From Pseudomonadales bacterium (GTDB taxonomy: Bacteria; Pseudomonadota; Gammaproteobacteria; Pseudomonadales; Azotimanducaceae), in assembly GCA_022822135.1 (NCBI GenBank), contig JAJECH010000037.1:1-64000 (forward strand): a stretch of 64,000 nt of DNA. The letters run 5' to 3'. Under the pieces are notes generated by a model that ran no database searches, was not told the DNA's origin, and saw only the letters and a list, made by a program, of their open reading frames with translations. The position numbers and the translations under genes are program-made. Positions 18,248 to 28,081 of this stretch are shown piece after piece (position 1 is the first letter of the stretch; every line of letters starts with the position of its first letter).

Positions 18248-18648
18248 ACGACGACATTCCAAGCATCATGAATCACGTTTCGATCGGTACGAATCGTCTT
18301 GATGAAGCAATCGAGTTCTACGACGCTGTGCTCGCGACGGTCGGCGCATCGCGTCAGCACGAAATACCGAACGTCGCCGTCGCGTACGGTAAGTACTTTC
18401 CCGAGTTCTGGGTTCAGCTACCGCTTGATGGAAAAAGCGCATCAGTCGCCAATGGCTCGCACTTCGCATTCCTTGCAACGAGTCGCGATGTAGTGGATGA
18501 GTTTTATCGAGTTGCGCTTGATGCTGGTGCAACGTGCGCCGGAGAGCCCGGGTTTCGTCCTCAATATGGACCCGGTTATTACGCAGCGTATGTGTTGGAT
18601 CTTGACGGACATAAGATTGAAGCCAATGTCATCCCGGGAGCGGACTAG
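18244..18648 (+). CDS. VOC-family (glyoxalase-like) protein
   Basis: The 134-residue protein has the vicinal oxygen chelate pattern: MNHVSIGTNRLDEAIEFYDAV at the start and GPGYYAAYVLDLDGHKIEA at the end, where the final Glu is the usual metal ligand. The TTG start overlaps the preceding stop and has GGAGA just upstream. An ATG at 18268 is an alternative without a ribosome-binding site. The reaction is unknown; the family includes glyoxalases, dioxygenases and resistance proteins. Confidence 0.85.
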   Translation: MNDDIPSIMNHVSIGTNRLDEAIEFYDAVLATVGASRQHEIPNVAVAYGKYFPEFWVQLPLDGKSASVANGSHFAFLATSRDVVDEFYRVALDAGATCAGEPGFRPQYGPGYYAAYVLDLDGHKIEANVIPGAD

Positions 18649-18651
18649 AGC

Positions 18652-19035
18652 TCAGCGTAGATAGCTGGATCGGAACTGAATTCCCCAGTGTCCATCCACT
18701 TCTGTAGCTATCCAAAACGTCTCGAAACTCTTGTAGACCTTGCCATCCTCTTGACACCGATCGTTCGTAATAGCGATATGCACTTTGTCTTCTCCCTCAT
18801 GAACGATTTCCAAGGTTCGAACGACTGTATGGTCCCATCCTTCTCCGCGTAATCGTGTCTCATTAGCCGCGCTAATCTCAGCAAACTGCTCCTCGGAATC
18901 TAGACGAGCAAATCTGCCATTCGCCAAGCGAATATGAGGATAGTTCAGTGCTTTTGCATGTTGTGTGTGATTTTGTGCATTAAATGTCTCAATGAAGAAC
19001 CTCACGGCTTCTCGAGCTTGGTCGGCGTTTGTCAT
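18652..19035 (-). CDS. SnoaL/NTF2-like protein
   Basis: I place the start at ATG 19035 (MTNADQAREAVRFF), giving 127 residues. The longer frame to 19140 would run into the divergent gene and adds non-homologous sequence. The fold is indicated by an N-terminal helix with FFIETFNAQN and strands ending KSFETFWIATEVDGHWGI. NTF2-like proteins act as small enzymes or ligand binders. The specific function is unknown. Confidence 0.75.
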   Translation of the reverse strand: MTNADQAREAVRFFIETFNAQNHTQHAKALNYPHIRLANGRFARLDSEEQFAEISAANETRLRGEGWDHTVVRTLEIVHEGEDKVHIAITNDRCQEDGKVYKSFETFWIATEVDGHWGIQFRSSYLR

Positions 19036-19098
19036 CTTGGGTCTCTTAGCGCTTTGTCGAATTAAATTCGCATTGATGACAGTATTAGACGAGACAGC

Positions 19099-20703
19099 AT
19101 GAAGAAGGATGAACGACGCAGTTTCTGGACATGGGGTCATGTCTCAGATGAACCGTCAGATGACGCACGTCATGCTGCTACGCGAGCGGCGTCAAAACGT
19201 ACAGGTGTCGAGGTAACGCCTCCACCGATACCAGGCATTGAGAGCATTTCGCTACGCTCATCGAGACTAGCTGTACCGTCGTCGCTCTCAGACTTCGTCA
19301 CCGACGCGAAGGTCGACCGGGTAACCCACACTTACGGTGGTCACTCACTCGAGCTCTTAAAAGCGATTCGAGGGCAATTTGATGAGCCTCCTGACGCAGT
19401 GGCCTACCCACAGTCAGAAAACCAATTAGAGCAGGTACTCGAATGGTGCGTCGCTAACGACATCACAGTGATTCCTTACGGCGGCGGAACGAGCGTTGTA
19501 TGGGGTTTGAATGTACCTAGAGATTCAGAACGTGCAGTGTCGATAGATCTTGAACGAATGGACAAGATTCTTGAAGTCGACGAAGTGTCGCGAGCGGCGC
19601 ATTTTCAAGCCGGTATATACGGTCCTGATCTCGAAACTCAATTGAAACCGAAAGGGCTAACCTTGCGACACTATCCGCAATCGTTCCCATGGTCAACGGT
19701 CGGTGGCTGGGTTGCGACGCGTTCAGGCGGTCACTACGCGACGAATCACACTCATATCGACGATTTTGTCGAATCGATACGCATGTTGTCGCCGGCCGGA
19801 TGGTACGAGAGCAGACGTCTGCCGGGAAGTGGAGCCGGACCAAGTCCGGATCGTATGGTCATTGGATCAGAAGGTACACTCGGGATCATTTCTTCGTGCT
19901 GGTTGCGGTTGCAAAAGCGACCCAAATTTAGGGCGTCGGCAGGGGTGCGATTTTCGAGCTGGGAAGACGGCACGGAAGCGGTACGCTCGATCGTTCAAAC
20001 CAAACTACATCCTGCTAATTTACGCATTCTTGACCCGGTCGAAAGTCAACTCGCAGCGGGGGTCGCTGACGCACAAGCACTTCTAATCATCGGATTCGAG
20101 TCTGCTGATATACCACAACAGTTTGCAATCGAACAAGCGGTCGCGATTGCACGAGATCATCGCGGGAAGGTCGACGACCAAGATATCGTTATCGATGATG
20201 GTACGGGAAGCGCGACGGGTCGAGGTGGATCAGTCGGCGCGTGGCGCAACGCGTTCATCGGCGTGAACGCAGGTACACAGCTTGGCCTTGGTGTCCTGTC
20301 CGATACATTTGAAACCGCGATTACGTGGGATCGTTGGGCAAGTTTCGACGAGACCATTCGTACACGGGTAGGAACCGTATTACGTGAAACGATCGGGGAA
20401 GGTGCGACACTTAGTTGTCGGTTCACACATGTATACCCAGATGGTCCAGCGCCGTATTACTCCTTTTCTGGTCCGGTTCCGATCGGTGGCGAGCAGGAAA
20501 TCTGGCGTGCGATTAAAAATGCGGCAAATGAGGCCGTAGTCGATGCTGGCGGTACGGTGACTCACCACCACGCCGTCGGACGCATGCACAAAGATGCTTG
20601 GGAACGTCAGCGACCTGCGTTGTTCGGGGACATGCTCCGTGCACTCAAGCTAACCCTTGACCCGGGAAGTAACTTCAATCCGGGCGTGCTGATCAACCCG
20701 TAG
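19099..20703 (+). CDS. FAD-binding oxidase, alkyl-dihydroxyacetonephosphate synthase-like
   Basis: The 534-residue protein opens FWTWGHVSDEPSDD, as in bacterial AGPS homologues. It has the PCMH-type FAD motif IPYGGGTSVVWGL and a QSFPWSTVGGWVATRSGG segment. The late THHHAVGRMHKDAW contains the HHH cluster characteristic of alkyl-DHAP synthase. That enzyme exchanges the acyl chain of acyl-DHAP for a fatty alcohol in ether-lipid synthesis. Bacterial relatives may instead oxidise 2-hydroxy acids, so the assignment stops at family level. Its 3' end overlaps the convergent hydrolase by 11 nt. Confidence 0.88.
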   Translation: MKKDERRSFWTWGHVSDEPSDDARHAATRAASKRTGVEVTPPPIPGIESISLRSSRLAVPSSLSDFVTDAKVDRVTHTYGGHSLELLKAIRGQFDEPPDAVAYPQSENQLEQVLEWCVANDITVIPYGGGTSVVWGLNVPRDSERAVSIDLERMDKILEVDEVSRAAHFQAGIYGPDLETQLKPKGLTLRHYPQSFPWSTVGGWVATRSGGHYATNHTHIDDFVESIRMLSPAGWYESRRLPGSGAGPSPDRMVIGSEGTLGIISSCWLRLQKRPKFRASAGVRFSSWEDGTEAVRSIVQTKLHPANLRILDPVESQLAAGVADAQALLIIGFESADIPQQFAIEQAVAIARDHRGKVDDQDIVIDDGTGSATGRGGSVGAWRNAFIGVNAGTQLGLGVLSDTFETAITWDRWASFDETIRTRVGTVLRETIGEGATLSCRFTHVYPDGPAPYYSFSGPVPIGGEQEIWRAIKNAANEAVVDAGGTVTHHHAVGRMHKDAWERQRPALFGDMLRALKLTLDPGSNFNPGVLINP

Positions 20704-21604
20704 GATACCTGCGTTTTAGCCAATCCAGCATTACTTGATTGACCTCGTCGGAAGCGTCGTTTTGCACCCAGTGGTTCGCGTTGGGGATTGTGACTAGTGT
20801 GAGCGAATTGCTGACCCAGTGCCATGTATCGTTGAGTGCTCCGGGTAACAGAGCTCGGTCTTGCAGCCCATGGAACATCAATACCGGAACCTCTACGTTC
20901 GGATATTCGGGCATGAACTCCTCACCGGGCGTAGGGTAGTTTGCCTTGTAATAGTTGAGCATTGCTTCGATATTTGATCGCTGAAACGCCTCAAGGTAGC
21001 GACTCTTAACTTTGTCTTCTGAAAGTTGCTGGCTGACCGAAACCAACATTTCCGGTGTAAGCATCTTATGAGCATCTGGTTGCTGAAAATTGAATGCATA
21101 CTGGCTTGCTTGTTGCTGCGCTTCCGAATTTGCGAGCTCACGGGCGAGTCCACGGGGATGTGGCAGATTCAGGATGATCAGGTTTTCGACGACTTCGGGT
21201 ACGTTCATTGCGACATACCACGCGATTGCGCCTCCCCAATCATGTCCAACCACGGTCGCTGCTGGTTGTTCCTGTGCAGCAATAACCGCTGCGATATCGC
21301 TACCTAATTTGTCCAGTGTGTAGTTCTCCACTCCTTCTGGCTTCGCTGACCGGTTGTAGCCTCGGAGATCAACCGCGAGGACGCGATAGTCGGACCGTAG
21401 CGCGTCCATCTGCTTACGCCAGGTGTACCAGTAATCTGGGAATCCATGGATCATCACAACTAAAGGCGCATCGTTAGGTCCAACGGTGACATAATGAATT
21501 GCCACACCGTCGTTGTTCGTCATGTGATGTTCAACGAGATCGAATACGTCCGCCATGACATTTACCGCCATTAAGCAAGCTAATGAGAAAAAGAGTTTGC
21601 GCAA
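20693..21604 (-). CDS. exported alpha/beta hydrolase, epoxide-hydrolase-like
   Basis: The 303-residue protein starts with a signal peptide (MRKLFFSLACLMAVNVMA). The HGFPDYWYTWRKQ oxyanion region, the nucleophile Asp in VVGHDWGGAIAWY and the late NANHWVQNDA histidine identify the epoxide hydrolase/haloalkane dehalogenase branch. HGxP with GHDWG favours epoxide hydrolase. It should act in the periplasm. Confidence 0.9.
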   Translation of the reverse strand: MRKLFFSLACLMAVNVMADVFDLVEHHMTNNDGVAIHYVTVGPNDAPLVVMIHGFPDYWYTWRKQMDALRSDYRVLAVDLRGYNRSAKPEGVENYTLDKLGSDIAAVIAAQEQPAATVVGHDWGGAIAWYVAMNVPEVVENLIILNLPHPRGLARELANSEAQQQASQYAFNFQQPDAHKMLTPEMLVSVSQQLSEDKVKSRYLEAFQRSNIEAMLNYYKANYPTPGEEFMPEYPNVEVPVLMFHGLQDRALLPGALNDTWHWVSNSLTLVTIPNANHWVQNDASDEVNQVMLDWLKRRYPTG

Positions 21605-21672
21605 GATGATTGCCTAGTTTTCACGCAGAAACGATTATGGCTAGTGTTTAAAAACAATCTGAAAATTGCACA

Positions 21673-22713
21673 ATGAGTTTCGCTCGCGTACGAATCGATT
21701 TAGCTTCACTGGTCAGCAACTATCGGCTGTTTCAATCGCACGTTAAAGGTGAGGTTGGTGCCGTTGTAAAGGCAAATGGATACGGTCTCGGTGCTGTTCC
21801 TGTTGTCAAGTGTCTCTCCGACGAAGGATGTCGATCGTTTTTTGTTGCTACCTTTGACGAAGCCATCGAAGTGGTTTCGCATACTTCGGCGGACGTTTAT
21901 GTTTTCGAACCTCCGCTCAGTCGAGAAGGCATGAAGGAAACGTTCGACGCGGGGTGCATACCCGTTATCAATGACTCGCATCAGCTAGAAATCGCGCAGC
22001 GAGAATCGGATAAGAGGATCGCGGTTCACATCGATACGGGAATGGAGCGCTTGGGGATTTCTTTTCGGTCGGTAGATTTGGATCGACTGAAATCAACGAA
22101 CTTGCATCTGCTGATGACGCATCTGGCATGTGCCGACGATCCAGAAGACCCGTTCAATGAAGAACAGGTGCATAGATTTCAACACATCGCTCGTCAGCTC
22201 GCCGATGTTCGAACCAGCATTGGGAATTCTGCGGGTACGCTAATGGGTGAACGATTTCAAGGCGATGTAGCGCGCCCAGGCATCGGTTTGTACGGTGCGA
22301 ATCCATTCTCCAAGCGAGAGAACCCTACTTCGATCGTCGCAACGTGCGAGGCAAAAGTGCTTTCGATTCGAGATGTGGAATCGGCTACAAGCGTTGGCTA
22401 TGGCAGAACGTATACGTGTCAAGAGCGAACACGCATCGCGGTGGTGGGCATCGGTTATGCGGACGGTGTTCCGAGAGCGCTCTCGAATCGCGGAAACTTC
22501 GCTTTCGGCAAAAAACTGCTACCTATTCGAGGTCATGTTTCGATGGATGTGACACAAGTAGACGTGACTGCTTGTCCGGAACTGAAAATCGGTGATTGGG
22601 TGGAGTTCTTTGGTAAAAACATCGACTGCGATGACGTCGCAAAGTCTGTAAATTCTCTTGGCTACGAGTTTTTGACGGGGCTTGGCAAAAGGGTCGAGAG
22701 GCTATATGTATAA
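21673..22713 (+). CDS. alr: alanine racemase
   Basis: The 346-residue PLP enzyme interconverts L- and D-alanine for peptidoglycan. The N-terminal motif AVVKANGYGLG contains the PLP lysine (Lys33). HIDTGMERLGI and a GYGRTY segment near the second catalytic residue follow, as do VGIGYADGVPR and a C-terminal FLTGLGKRVERLYV. It lies 36 nt before the SDR gene and may be its operon partner. Confidence 0.95.
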   Translation: MSFARVRIDLASLVSNYRLFQSHVKGEVGAVVKANGYGLGAVPVVKCLSDEGCRSFFVATFDEAIEVVSHTSADVYVFEPPLSREGMKETFDAGCIPVINDSHQLEIAQRESDKRIAVHIDTGMERLGISFRSVDLDRLKSTNLHLLMTHLACADDPEDPFNEEQVHRFQHIARQLADVRTSIGNSAGTLMGERFQGDVARPGIGLYGANPFSKRENPTSIVATCEAKVLSIRDVESATSVGYGRTYTCQERTRIAVVGIGYADGVPRALSNRGNFAFGKKLLPIRGHVSMDVTQVDVTACPELKIGDWVEFFGKNIDCDDVAKSVNSLGYEFLTGLGKRVERLYV

Positions 22714-22749
22714 CAACTCATCTTTTTCAAAATCCACTGCGAGACACCT

Positions 22750-23562
22750 ATGGCTGAAGTGAATCAGAATGGCTTATTAGCAGGACAAGTAGCCGTCGTT
22801 ACTGGCGCAAGTCGTGGTATCGGCGAAGCCATCGCGCGAAGATTCGCGATGGAGGGTGCCAAAGTCGTTGTATCCGCACGAACCGTCGAAGAGTCGGATC
22901 ATTTTCTTGAAGGAACGATCAAACAGACGGTTAAAACCATCACAGATGCGGGCGGCGAAGCCGTAGCGATTAAGTCGAACCTAGCGGATGAAGCGGACCG
23001 ACGAGGTCTGATCGAAGAAGCCATCGAGCGCTACGGGCAAGTTGACATACTGGTGAATAACGCCGCGGTTACCTGGTTCGTTCCAGTTGTTGATTTCAGC
23101 GAAAAACGATTTCGCACGATGATGGATGTACAGGTGTGGGCGCCGTTTGAGCTTGCCCAGATGTGTTTAAAGGGCATGCTTGAGCGTGGACGCGGCTGGG
23201 TTCTGAATATTTCATCACACGCAGCCATTCATCCAAACGCTAAGGCTCCTGGTGGACATGGCGGTACGGTATACGGTATGTGCAAGGCAGCGCTTGAACG
23301 GTTTACTACCGGTCTCGCCCAAGAGACGTACGGCAAAGGCGTCGGTATCAACGTCATTTCGCCTGGATTGGTCGCGACGCCTGGTGTCGTTCACCATAAA
23401 CTCATCAACGATGCGAACAAAGACCGCGTGACCCCCGTAGAACACATGGCGGAAGCTTGTCTTCATTTGTGCAATGGCGATCCGAACGAGATTACCGGTC
23501 GAATCGATTACGCGGATGAAGTGATCACCGAATTCAAGCTCGAACCGGCCGATCTTATTTGA
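22750..23562 (+). CDS. short-chain dehydrogenase/reductase
   Basis: The 270-residue Rossmann enzyme has the cofactor motif TGASRGIGEAIA, the NNAAV motif, a Ser in LNISSHAAIHPNA and the catalytic YGMCKAA (Tyr-x-x-x-Lys). SARTVEESD at the end of beta-2 suggests NADP preference. The substrate is unknown. It is followed 60 nt later by the aminotransferase. Confidence 0.92.
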   Translation: MAEVNQNGLLAGQVAVVTGASRGIGEAIARRFAMEGAKVVVSARTVEESDHFLEGTIKQTVKTITDAGGEAVAIKSNLADEADRRGLIEEAIERYGQVDILVNNAAVTWFVPVVDFSEKRFRTMMDVQVWAPFELAQMCLKGMLERGRGWVLNISSHAAIHPNAKAPGGHGGTVYGMCKAALERFTTGLAQETYGKGVGINVISPGLVATPGVVHHKLINDANKDRVTPVEHMAEACLHLCNGDPNEITGRIDYADEVITEFKLEPADLI

Positions 23563-23622
23563 CGAACGTTTTCGCAGACATTCGTTCTAACTACAGAGAG
23601 AGTTGTATGTCGGAACTCACCG

Positions 23623-25023
23623 ATGAGTGATCCTCTACACAACGAGTTCGCACCGGACTCGATCGAGGCAAGATCGCTTCGCTACTTAATTAACCCGAAC
23701 TCAAACCTCGCCGATGTAAAACGTCGCGGTCCGAACGTACACGTCCGTGCAGAAGGCGTGTATTTGTGGGACAATCAAGGTAAGCAGTACATCGAAGGTC
23801 TCGCCGGGCTTTGGTGTACGGCGTTGGGTTATGGTGTAAAGGAACTTGGCGAAGTCGCCAAGCAGCAGATCGAAAAGCTCGCGTATTCACAGCTTTTCAC
23901 CGGAATTACTAACGAACCGAGTGTACAGCTCGCGGAAATGCTGTTGAACATGGTCCCGATTGATGCTGGACGTGTTTTCTTCGGCTTATCTGGGTCTGAT
24001 GCAAACGACACACAGGTGAAGTTGCAGTGGCACTATTCCAATTTGATCGGACGACCAGAGCGGAAGAAGATCATTTCGCGGTGGAATGCGTATCACGGAG
24101 TCACCGTAGTAAGCGGAAGTTTGACCGGATTGCCACCATTCCATAAGAACTTCGATCTACCAATCGATCGAGTTAAGCACACCAATTCGCCTTTTTACTA
24201 TCGAGAAGCGAATGAAGGTGAGACGGAAGATGAATTCACGACACGCTTGGCAAACAATCTTGAAGATCTCATCGTTGAAGAAGGACCCGAGACAGTCGCG
24301 GCGTTTATTGCGGAACCGATCCTTGGTGCAGGCGGCGTCATCGTACCTCCTGATGGGTACTACGAGAAAATCCAACGTGTACTAACTAAATACAACATTC
24401 ACTTCATATCCGATGAAGTAATCAATGGTTTTGGACGTACTGGCAATCTATTCGGATGTCAGACGATGGGAATCGATCCAACGACAATGAGTGTGGCTAA
24501 AGCGCTTTCAAGTGCGTACCTACCGATCAGTGCCGTGATCATTCCGGAATTTATGTACGACGTGTTTGAAAAGGCAACTGAAGAAACGAAGATGTTCGGT
24601 CACGGGTTTACCTATTCCGGACATCCGGTCGCAGCTGCTGTCGCCGTACGTAATCTTGAACTTATGGAGGAAAAGGGCGTCTACGATCACGTACGAGATA
24701 TGACTCCGATCTTTCAGCAACGCTTGCGTAGTTTTGAGGACCATCCGCTTGTTGGTAACGTTCGAGGCGAAGGGCTGATAGGCGCAATCGAGTTGGTTAA
24801 GAACAAATCAACTCGCGAATCCTTTGATGCTAAGCACGCGGTCGGAGTTCACTGCATGGACCGATGTCGCTCACATGGGTTGATTTCACGAGCGGTTGCT
24901 GGCGATTCATTGGCATTTTGTCCACCGTTAATCATCACAGCGGATCAGATCGACGAGATGTTCTCGAAGTTCGAGAAAGCGTTAGACGACACTTTGACTT
25001 ACGTCAGTGCAATCGACGACTAA
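23623..25023 (+). CDS. class III aminotransferase (omega-transaminase family)
   Basis: The 466-residue PLP enzyme has the N-terminal GVYLWDNQGKQYIEGLAGLWC motif typical of the beta-alanine/omega-amino-acid:pyruvate group. It also has FISDEVINGFGRTG with the PLP-contacting Asp, and the Schiff-base Lys293 in SVAKALSSAYLP. It moves an amino group from an omega-amine or beta-amino acid to pyruvate or a similar acceptor. The adjacent SDR might reduce or oxidise the resulting aldehyde or ketone, which is inference. Confidence 0.92.
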   Translation: MSDPLHNEFAPDSIEARSLRYLINPNSNLADVKRRGPNVHVRAEGVYLWDNQGKQYIEGLAGLWCTALGYGVKELGEVAKQQIEKLAYSQLFTGITNEPSVQLAEMLLNMVPIDAGRVFFGLSGSDANDTQVKLQWHYSNLIGRPERKKIISRWNAYHGVTVVSGSLTGLPPFHKNFDLPIDRVKHTNSPFYYREANEGETEDEFTTRLANNLEDLIVEEGPETVAAFIAEPILGAGGVIVPPDGYYEKIQRVLTKYNIHFISDEVINGFGRTGNLFGCQTMGIDPTTMSVAKALSSAYLPISAVIIPEFMYDVFEKATEETKMFGHGFTYSGHPVAAAVAVRNLELMEEKGVYDHVRDMTPIFQQRLRSFEDHPLVGNVRGEGLIGAIELVKNKSTRESFDAKHAVGVHCMDRCRSHGLISRAVAGDSLAFCPPLIITADQIDEMFSKFEKALDDTLTYVSAIDD

Positions 25024-25233
25024 CGTTAACGTATCGCTCGGATACTTTCACTTTGGAGAGACCCCGCTTCGGGTCACATTCTGGTGCAAGAGATAAATGC
25101 CAACCTATCTCTAGGACGTCCTACCGGAACATCTGTCGACAGAACTGATCCTGTGAAGAGACTGAATATCGCCTATTCACGTTGGGCATTCAGTCAGCCC
25201 AAGAGCGTCAAGGTCAGGACGGAGCAAGAATTG
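25024..25233. other. 210-nt gap between convergent genes
   Basis: There is a small GACCC/GGGTC hairpin around 25059-25075. Nothing else is supported; short open frames here show no coding character. Confidence 0.4.
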
Positions 25234-26364
25234 CTACGTGCTGACGCCGACTTTAGTTTCGGCGATGAGCAGGTCGACTACTTGTCGTAGTGATTCTTCC
25301 TCGCTTGCGCCATCCAATTCAGCTAACTTCATCGTGTCAAACTGGCGGTCGGCGCTCGTGCCACGACCGAGGATGGACTCAATGGAAGCGAGTTCTGCAC
25401 CGCACCCACAGGTCTCTGCACACATCTGTAGCTCGCGTAAGAGTTCGTCCGCGATTTCACCGACTAAACGTCGTTCACTCGTTGTGGGATCGGCGAGGAA
25501 CGCGAGGATTCCGTAGCGTTGTGCGTGCCACCGGTTCTCCTCAATTAGTTGTCGACTCTGGGGACTAGGAAGATCACCGGTCTCGTCCAAAGTCTGTAGA
25601 TGGCAAATCAAACATACATATAACGCAGCAAGCGCAACCGCATCCTCCACTAAGGGACACGTGTCGCAGATACGCAATTCAATCGTCGGATACTTGGCAG
25701 ACGGTCTAATGTCCCACCAAAGTTCTGTCCCGTCGTTTATGAAGTCGAGAGATTGCATCTCCTCGATCACCTGTTCATAGTCGGACCAGCTGTTTAAGTA
25801 CGGCGGAATACCCGTGCGTGGCAATCCACTAAGGTAACTAAGTCGAAACGATCTAAATCCGGTTTGGCGACCTTCAACGATCGGTGATGAAGCGCTTAGG
25901 ACGCAAAACAACGGCATGTAATTCCGAAGAGCCGACATGACGCGGATGCGTTGATCTTCGTCACCAAAGCCGACATGGATGTGCATTCCGGAAATCAGCA
26001 TCCGACGGATTGCGTCCTGCATACGCAGCTCAAATTCTTCGTATCGTTCCTTTGGTGTCGGTGATTGTTCTTGCCACTTTGCATATGGATGCATGGAAGC
26101 CGCTATGACAGCTGCGTTATGGTCATGTGCTGCATTCACTACGATGCTGCGTGTTTCGTGCAGCGCGTCCCGTAATTCAGCTATGGAAGTACAGACCTTC
26201 GTATTGGTTTCAATTTGAGTATTTAGAAATTCGTGCACGATGCGGTGTGGTCCAGCGTTTCGTTCGCACGCTTCGAAGATCGCCTCGGTAGGTTGGGAGA
26301 TGAGGTCTCGAGTAACTGGGTCTACTAGAAAGAACTCTTCCTCCACTCCGATCGTGAATTGCAT
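25234..26364 (-). CDS. carboxylate-amine ligase, glutamate-cysteine ligase type 2 (YbdK-like)
   Basis: The 376-residue protein opens TIGVEEEFFLVDP, the ATP/Mg-binding start of the GCS2 family. SGMHIHVGFGDEDQRI and YPTIELRICDTCPLVEDAVA are also diagnostic. Characterised YbdK has only weak glutamate-cysteine ligase activity, so the true substrate may be another amino acid and amine. It is not beside other glutathione genes. Confidence 0.9.
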   Translation of the reverse strand: MQFTIGVEEEFFLVDPVTRDLISQPTEAIFEACERNAGPHRIVHEFLNTQIETNTKVCTSIAELRDALHETRSIVVNAAHDHNAAVIAASMHPYAKWQEQSPTPKERYEEFELRMQDAIRRMLISGMHIHVGFGDEDQRIRVMSALRNYMPLFCVLSASSPIVEGRQTGFRSFRLSYLSGLPRTGIPPYLNSWSDYEQVIEEMQSLDFINDGTELWWDIRPSAKYPTIELRICDTCPLVEDAVALAALYVCLICHLQTLDETGDLPSPQSRQLIEENRWHAQRYGILAFLADPTTSERRLVGEIADELLRELQMCAETCGCGAELASIESILGRGTSADRQFDTMKLAELDGASEEESLRQVVDLLIAETKVGVST

Positions 26365-26429
26365 CTATTCATCCGCTTCAATTTTCAGCCGACGAAGTTT
26401 AGGTGTTACTCTGTAACGAAGTGGATTGA

Positions 26430-27908
26430 TCAATTGAGAATACTCAGTTCCTCTCCGCCTTTAATGTAGACCGAGCGACCACAGAACTCTTCAGCGGTCA
26501 TGGCTTGAACGATTTCTGGATCGGTCGTATTTACCCACGTGCGTTCATCGCCCGTAGTACGGCAAGCTACATGACCAATCGACGGCTCGAAGCCGTCGTA
26601 CATTACGGTGTACGACTCTATGTTGGCAGGACCGTCGTAACTCTCTAGACAGTTTCTAGACGGGAGAGCGTCGATTTGTGATTGCACATCGTCCGATACG
26701 AACGGTTGATTCGGTGGCTCTTTTCCGTACGTGCCATGAACATGCTTGTAGATGTTTCCACCGTTTGCGGTGACTAGAGCCTTACCGTTAGGTTGGTCAC
26801 GCAGCAATTCAACCGTTCGAGCGATACTGTGCATGACGTAGTTGTTCAGCGGACCGCCGCCAAACGTCAAACCACCCGTAACCGTTAAGTCGCGCTCCTC
26901 TGATAGTCCGTATTCTTTGGCCGCGACCTGAACTGCAGAAGGGAAACAGCTGTATAGGTCGACGAAATCCAGTGTATCGGCCGTTACATCCGAATGCTCA
27001 AGTAGACAGGAGGCGACCGCGCGGATGCCCGGAGATGTGTCGAATTCTTCACGAACAGATGCAGAAAAATGGTCGTAGCCTTTCACGCCCGCAAGTGGGT
27101 AGACCCACTTGGACTCTGGTATGCCTAGCTCTTGAGCTCGTTTCACCGAGGTCATGATGAGCGCAGCTCCCATGTTGACCGACATGTTCGCGTTCATGAA
27201 TTTGGTGTACGGGAAACTGATGGGCCGATTGGTCTCGCTAGGCGTGCGGATCTCCTCTGGCGTCATGTCCGATTGAACCCACGCATTAGGGTTTCGCAAA
27301 CCAACGTCATTAAATCGAGACCACAATCCAGAAACTCGCTCTAAGTGTTCGTTGATCGTTTCGCCGCGCGTGAAGCGAATGCGGTTGTCGTACATTGGGT
27401 AGACTTGAATCGCGCGATGAATCCCTTTCGCTACCTCGAATTCGTGGTGTTCTGGCTGTTGCTCCGCACCGATGATTCGGTCGTAGCTGCCAGGCGCGTT
27501 CGTTTGTGCTAATTGAATCCCTTGCTTACGTGCTTTGGTTGAGCTATTGCCGTTCTCTGCACCGGTGATGAGCACCAGATCAAGTTTGCCATCGCGGATT
27601 TCGCATGCGGTCACGTTAATAACAGCTTGGTTCTGATTTCCGCCAATCAACGTGCCGACAGTCTCGAAGTTCGTTGCACCTAAGCGCTCGCCGATGAGCT
27701 TCGCAGGATTCTGATAGCTCCACATCCCACGAACCACACGGACCGACTGAACGTTTCTCAGAAAAGCTCCAGCATCAGCGTCGGCCTCGGCAAGCTGAAT
27801 GGCTTGCCACATCATTTCAAGAGGTTCGAGTGCCTCACTCAGATCTTGAATGCGATTGAGCACTTGACCTACACCTACCAGGATTGGCGTGTTAGCGGAG
27901 ACGTTCAT
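26430..27908 (-). CDS. thiolase-superfamily acetyl-CoA acetyltransferase (SCP-x-like)
   Basis: I place the start at ATG 27908 (MNVSANTPILVGVGQVLNR), giving 492 residues; an upstream TTG at 27959 would add 17 non-conserved residues. The GGNQNQAVINVTACEIRDG region lies at the usual nucleophile position, but the classic Cys motif is altered. DFVDLYSCFPSAVQ and GGLTFGGGPLNNYVMHSIA match the acetyl-CoA acetyltransferase group often annotated near lipid genes. A role in acyl-CoA metabolism is likely; the exact substrate is uncertain. Confidence 0.85.
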   Translation of the reverse strand: MNVSANTPILVGVGQVLNRIQDLSEALEPLEMMWQAIQLAEADADAGAFLRNVQSVRVVRGMWSYQNPAKLIGERLGATNFETVGTLIGGNQNQAVINVTACEIRDGKLDLVLITGAENGNSSTKARKQGIQLAQTNAPGSYDRIIGAEQQPEHHEFEVAKGIHRAIQVYPMYDNRIRFTRGETINEHLERVSGLWSRFNDVGLRNPNAWVQSDMTPEEIRTPSETNRPISFPYTKFMNANMSVNMGAALIMTSVKRAQELGIPESKWVYPLAGVKGYDHFSASVREEFDTSPGIRAVASCLLEHSDVTADTLDFVDLYSCFPSAVQVAAKEYGLSEERDLTVTGGLTFGGGPLNNYVMHSIARTVELLRDQPNGKALVTANGGNIYKHVHGTYGKEPPNQPFVSDDVQSQIDALPSRNCLESYDGPANIESYTVMYDGFEPSIGHVACRTTGDERTWVNTTDPEIVQAMTAEEFCGRSVYIKGGEELSILN

Positions 27909-28081
27909 CAGGTTCGTTTTTACTCTATGACGCGTATTTTGAGCTGAGGGTCCTGTCAATTAGGTCTACTTTGGAAAGATCTGCTTCGATTGAATGACCT
28001 GATGGGCGACGTGAATTGCGATTTGTGGGAGCGGGTCAAGAGGATTGATGGAAAATTAGTTGAGTGCCGTAGGCTATTTCG

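Noticed and set aside
24864-25290. Short open frames after the aminotransferase
   Set aside because: They overlap known genes or lack ribosome sites and recognisable protein features.
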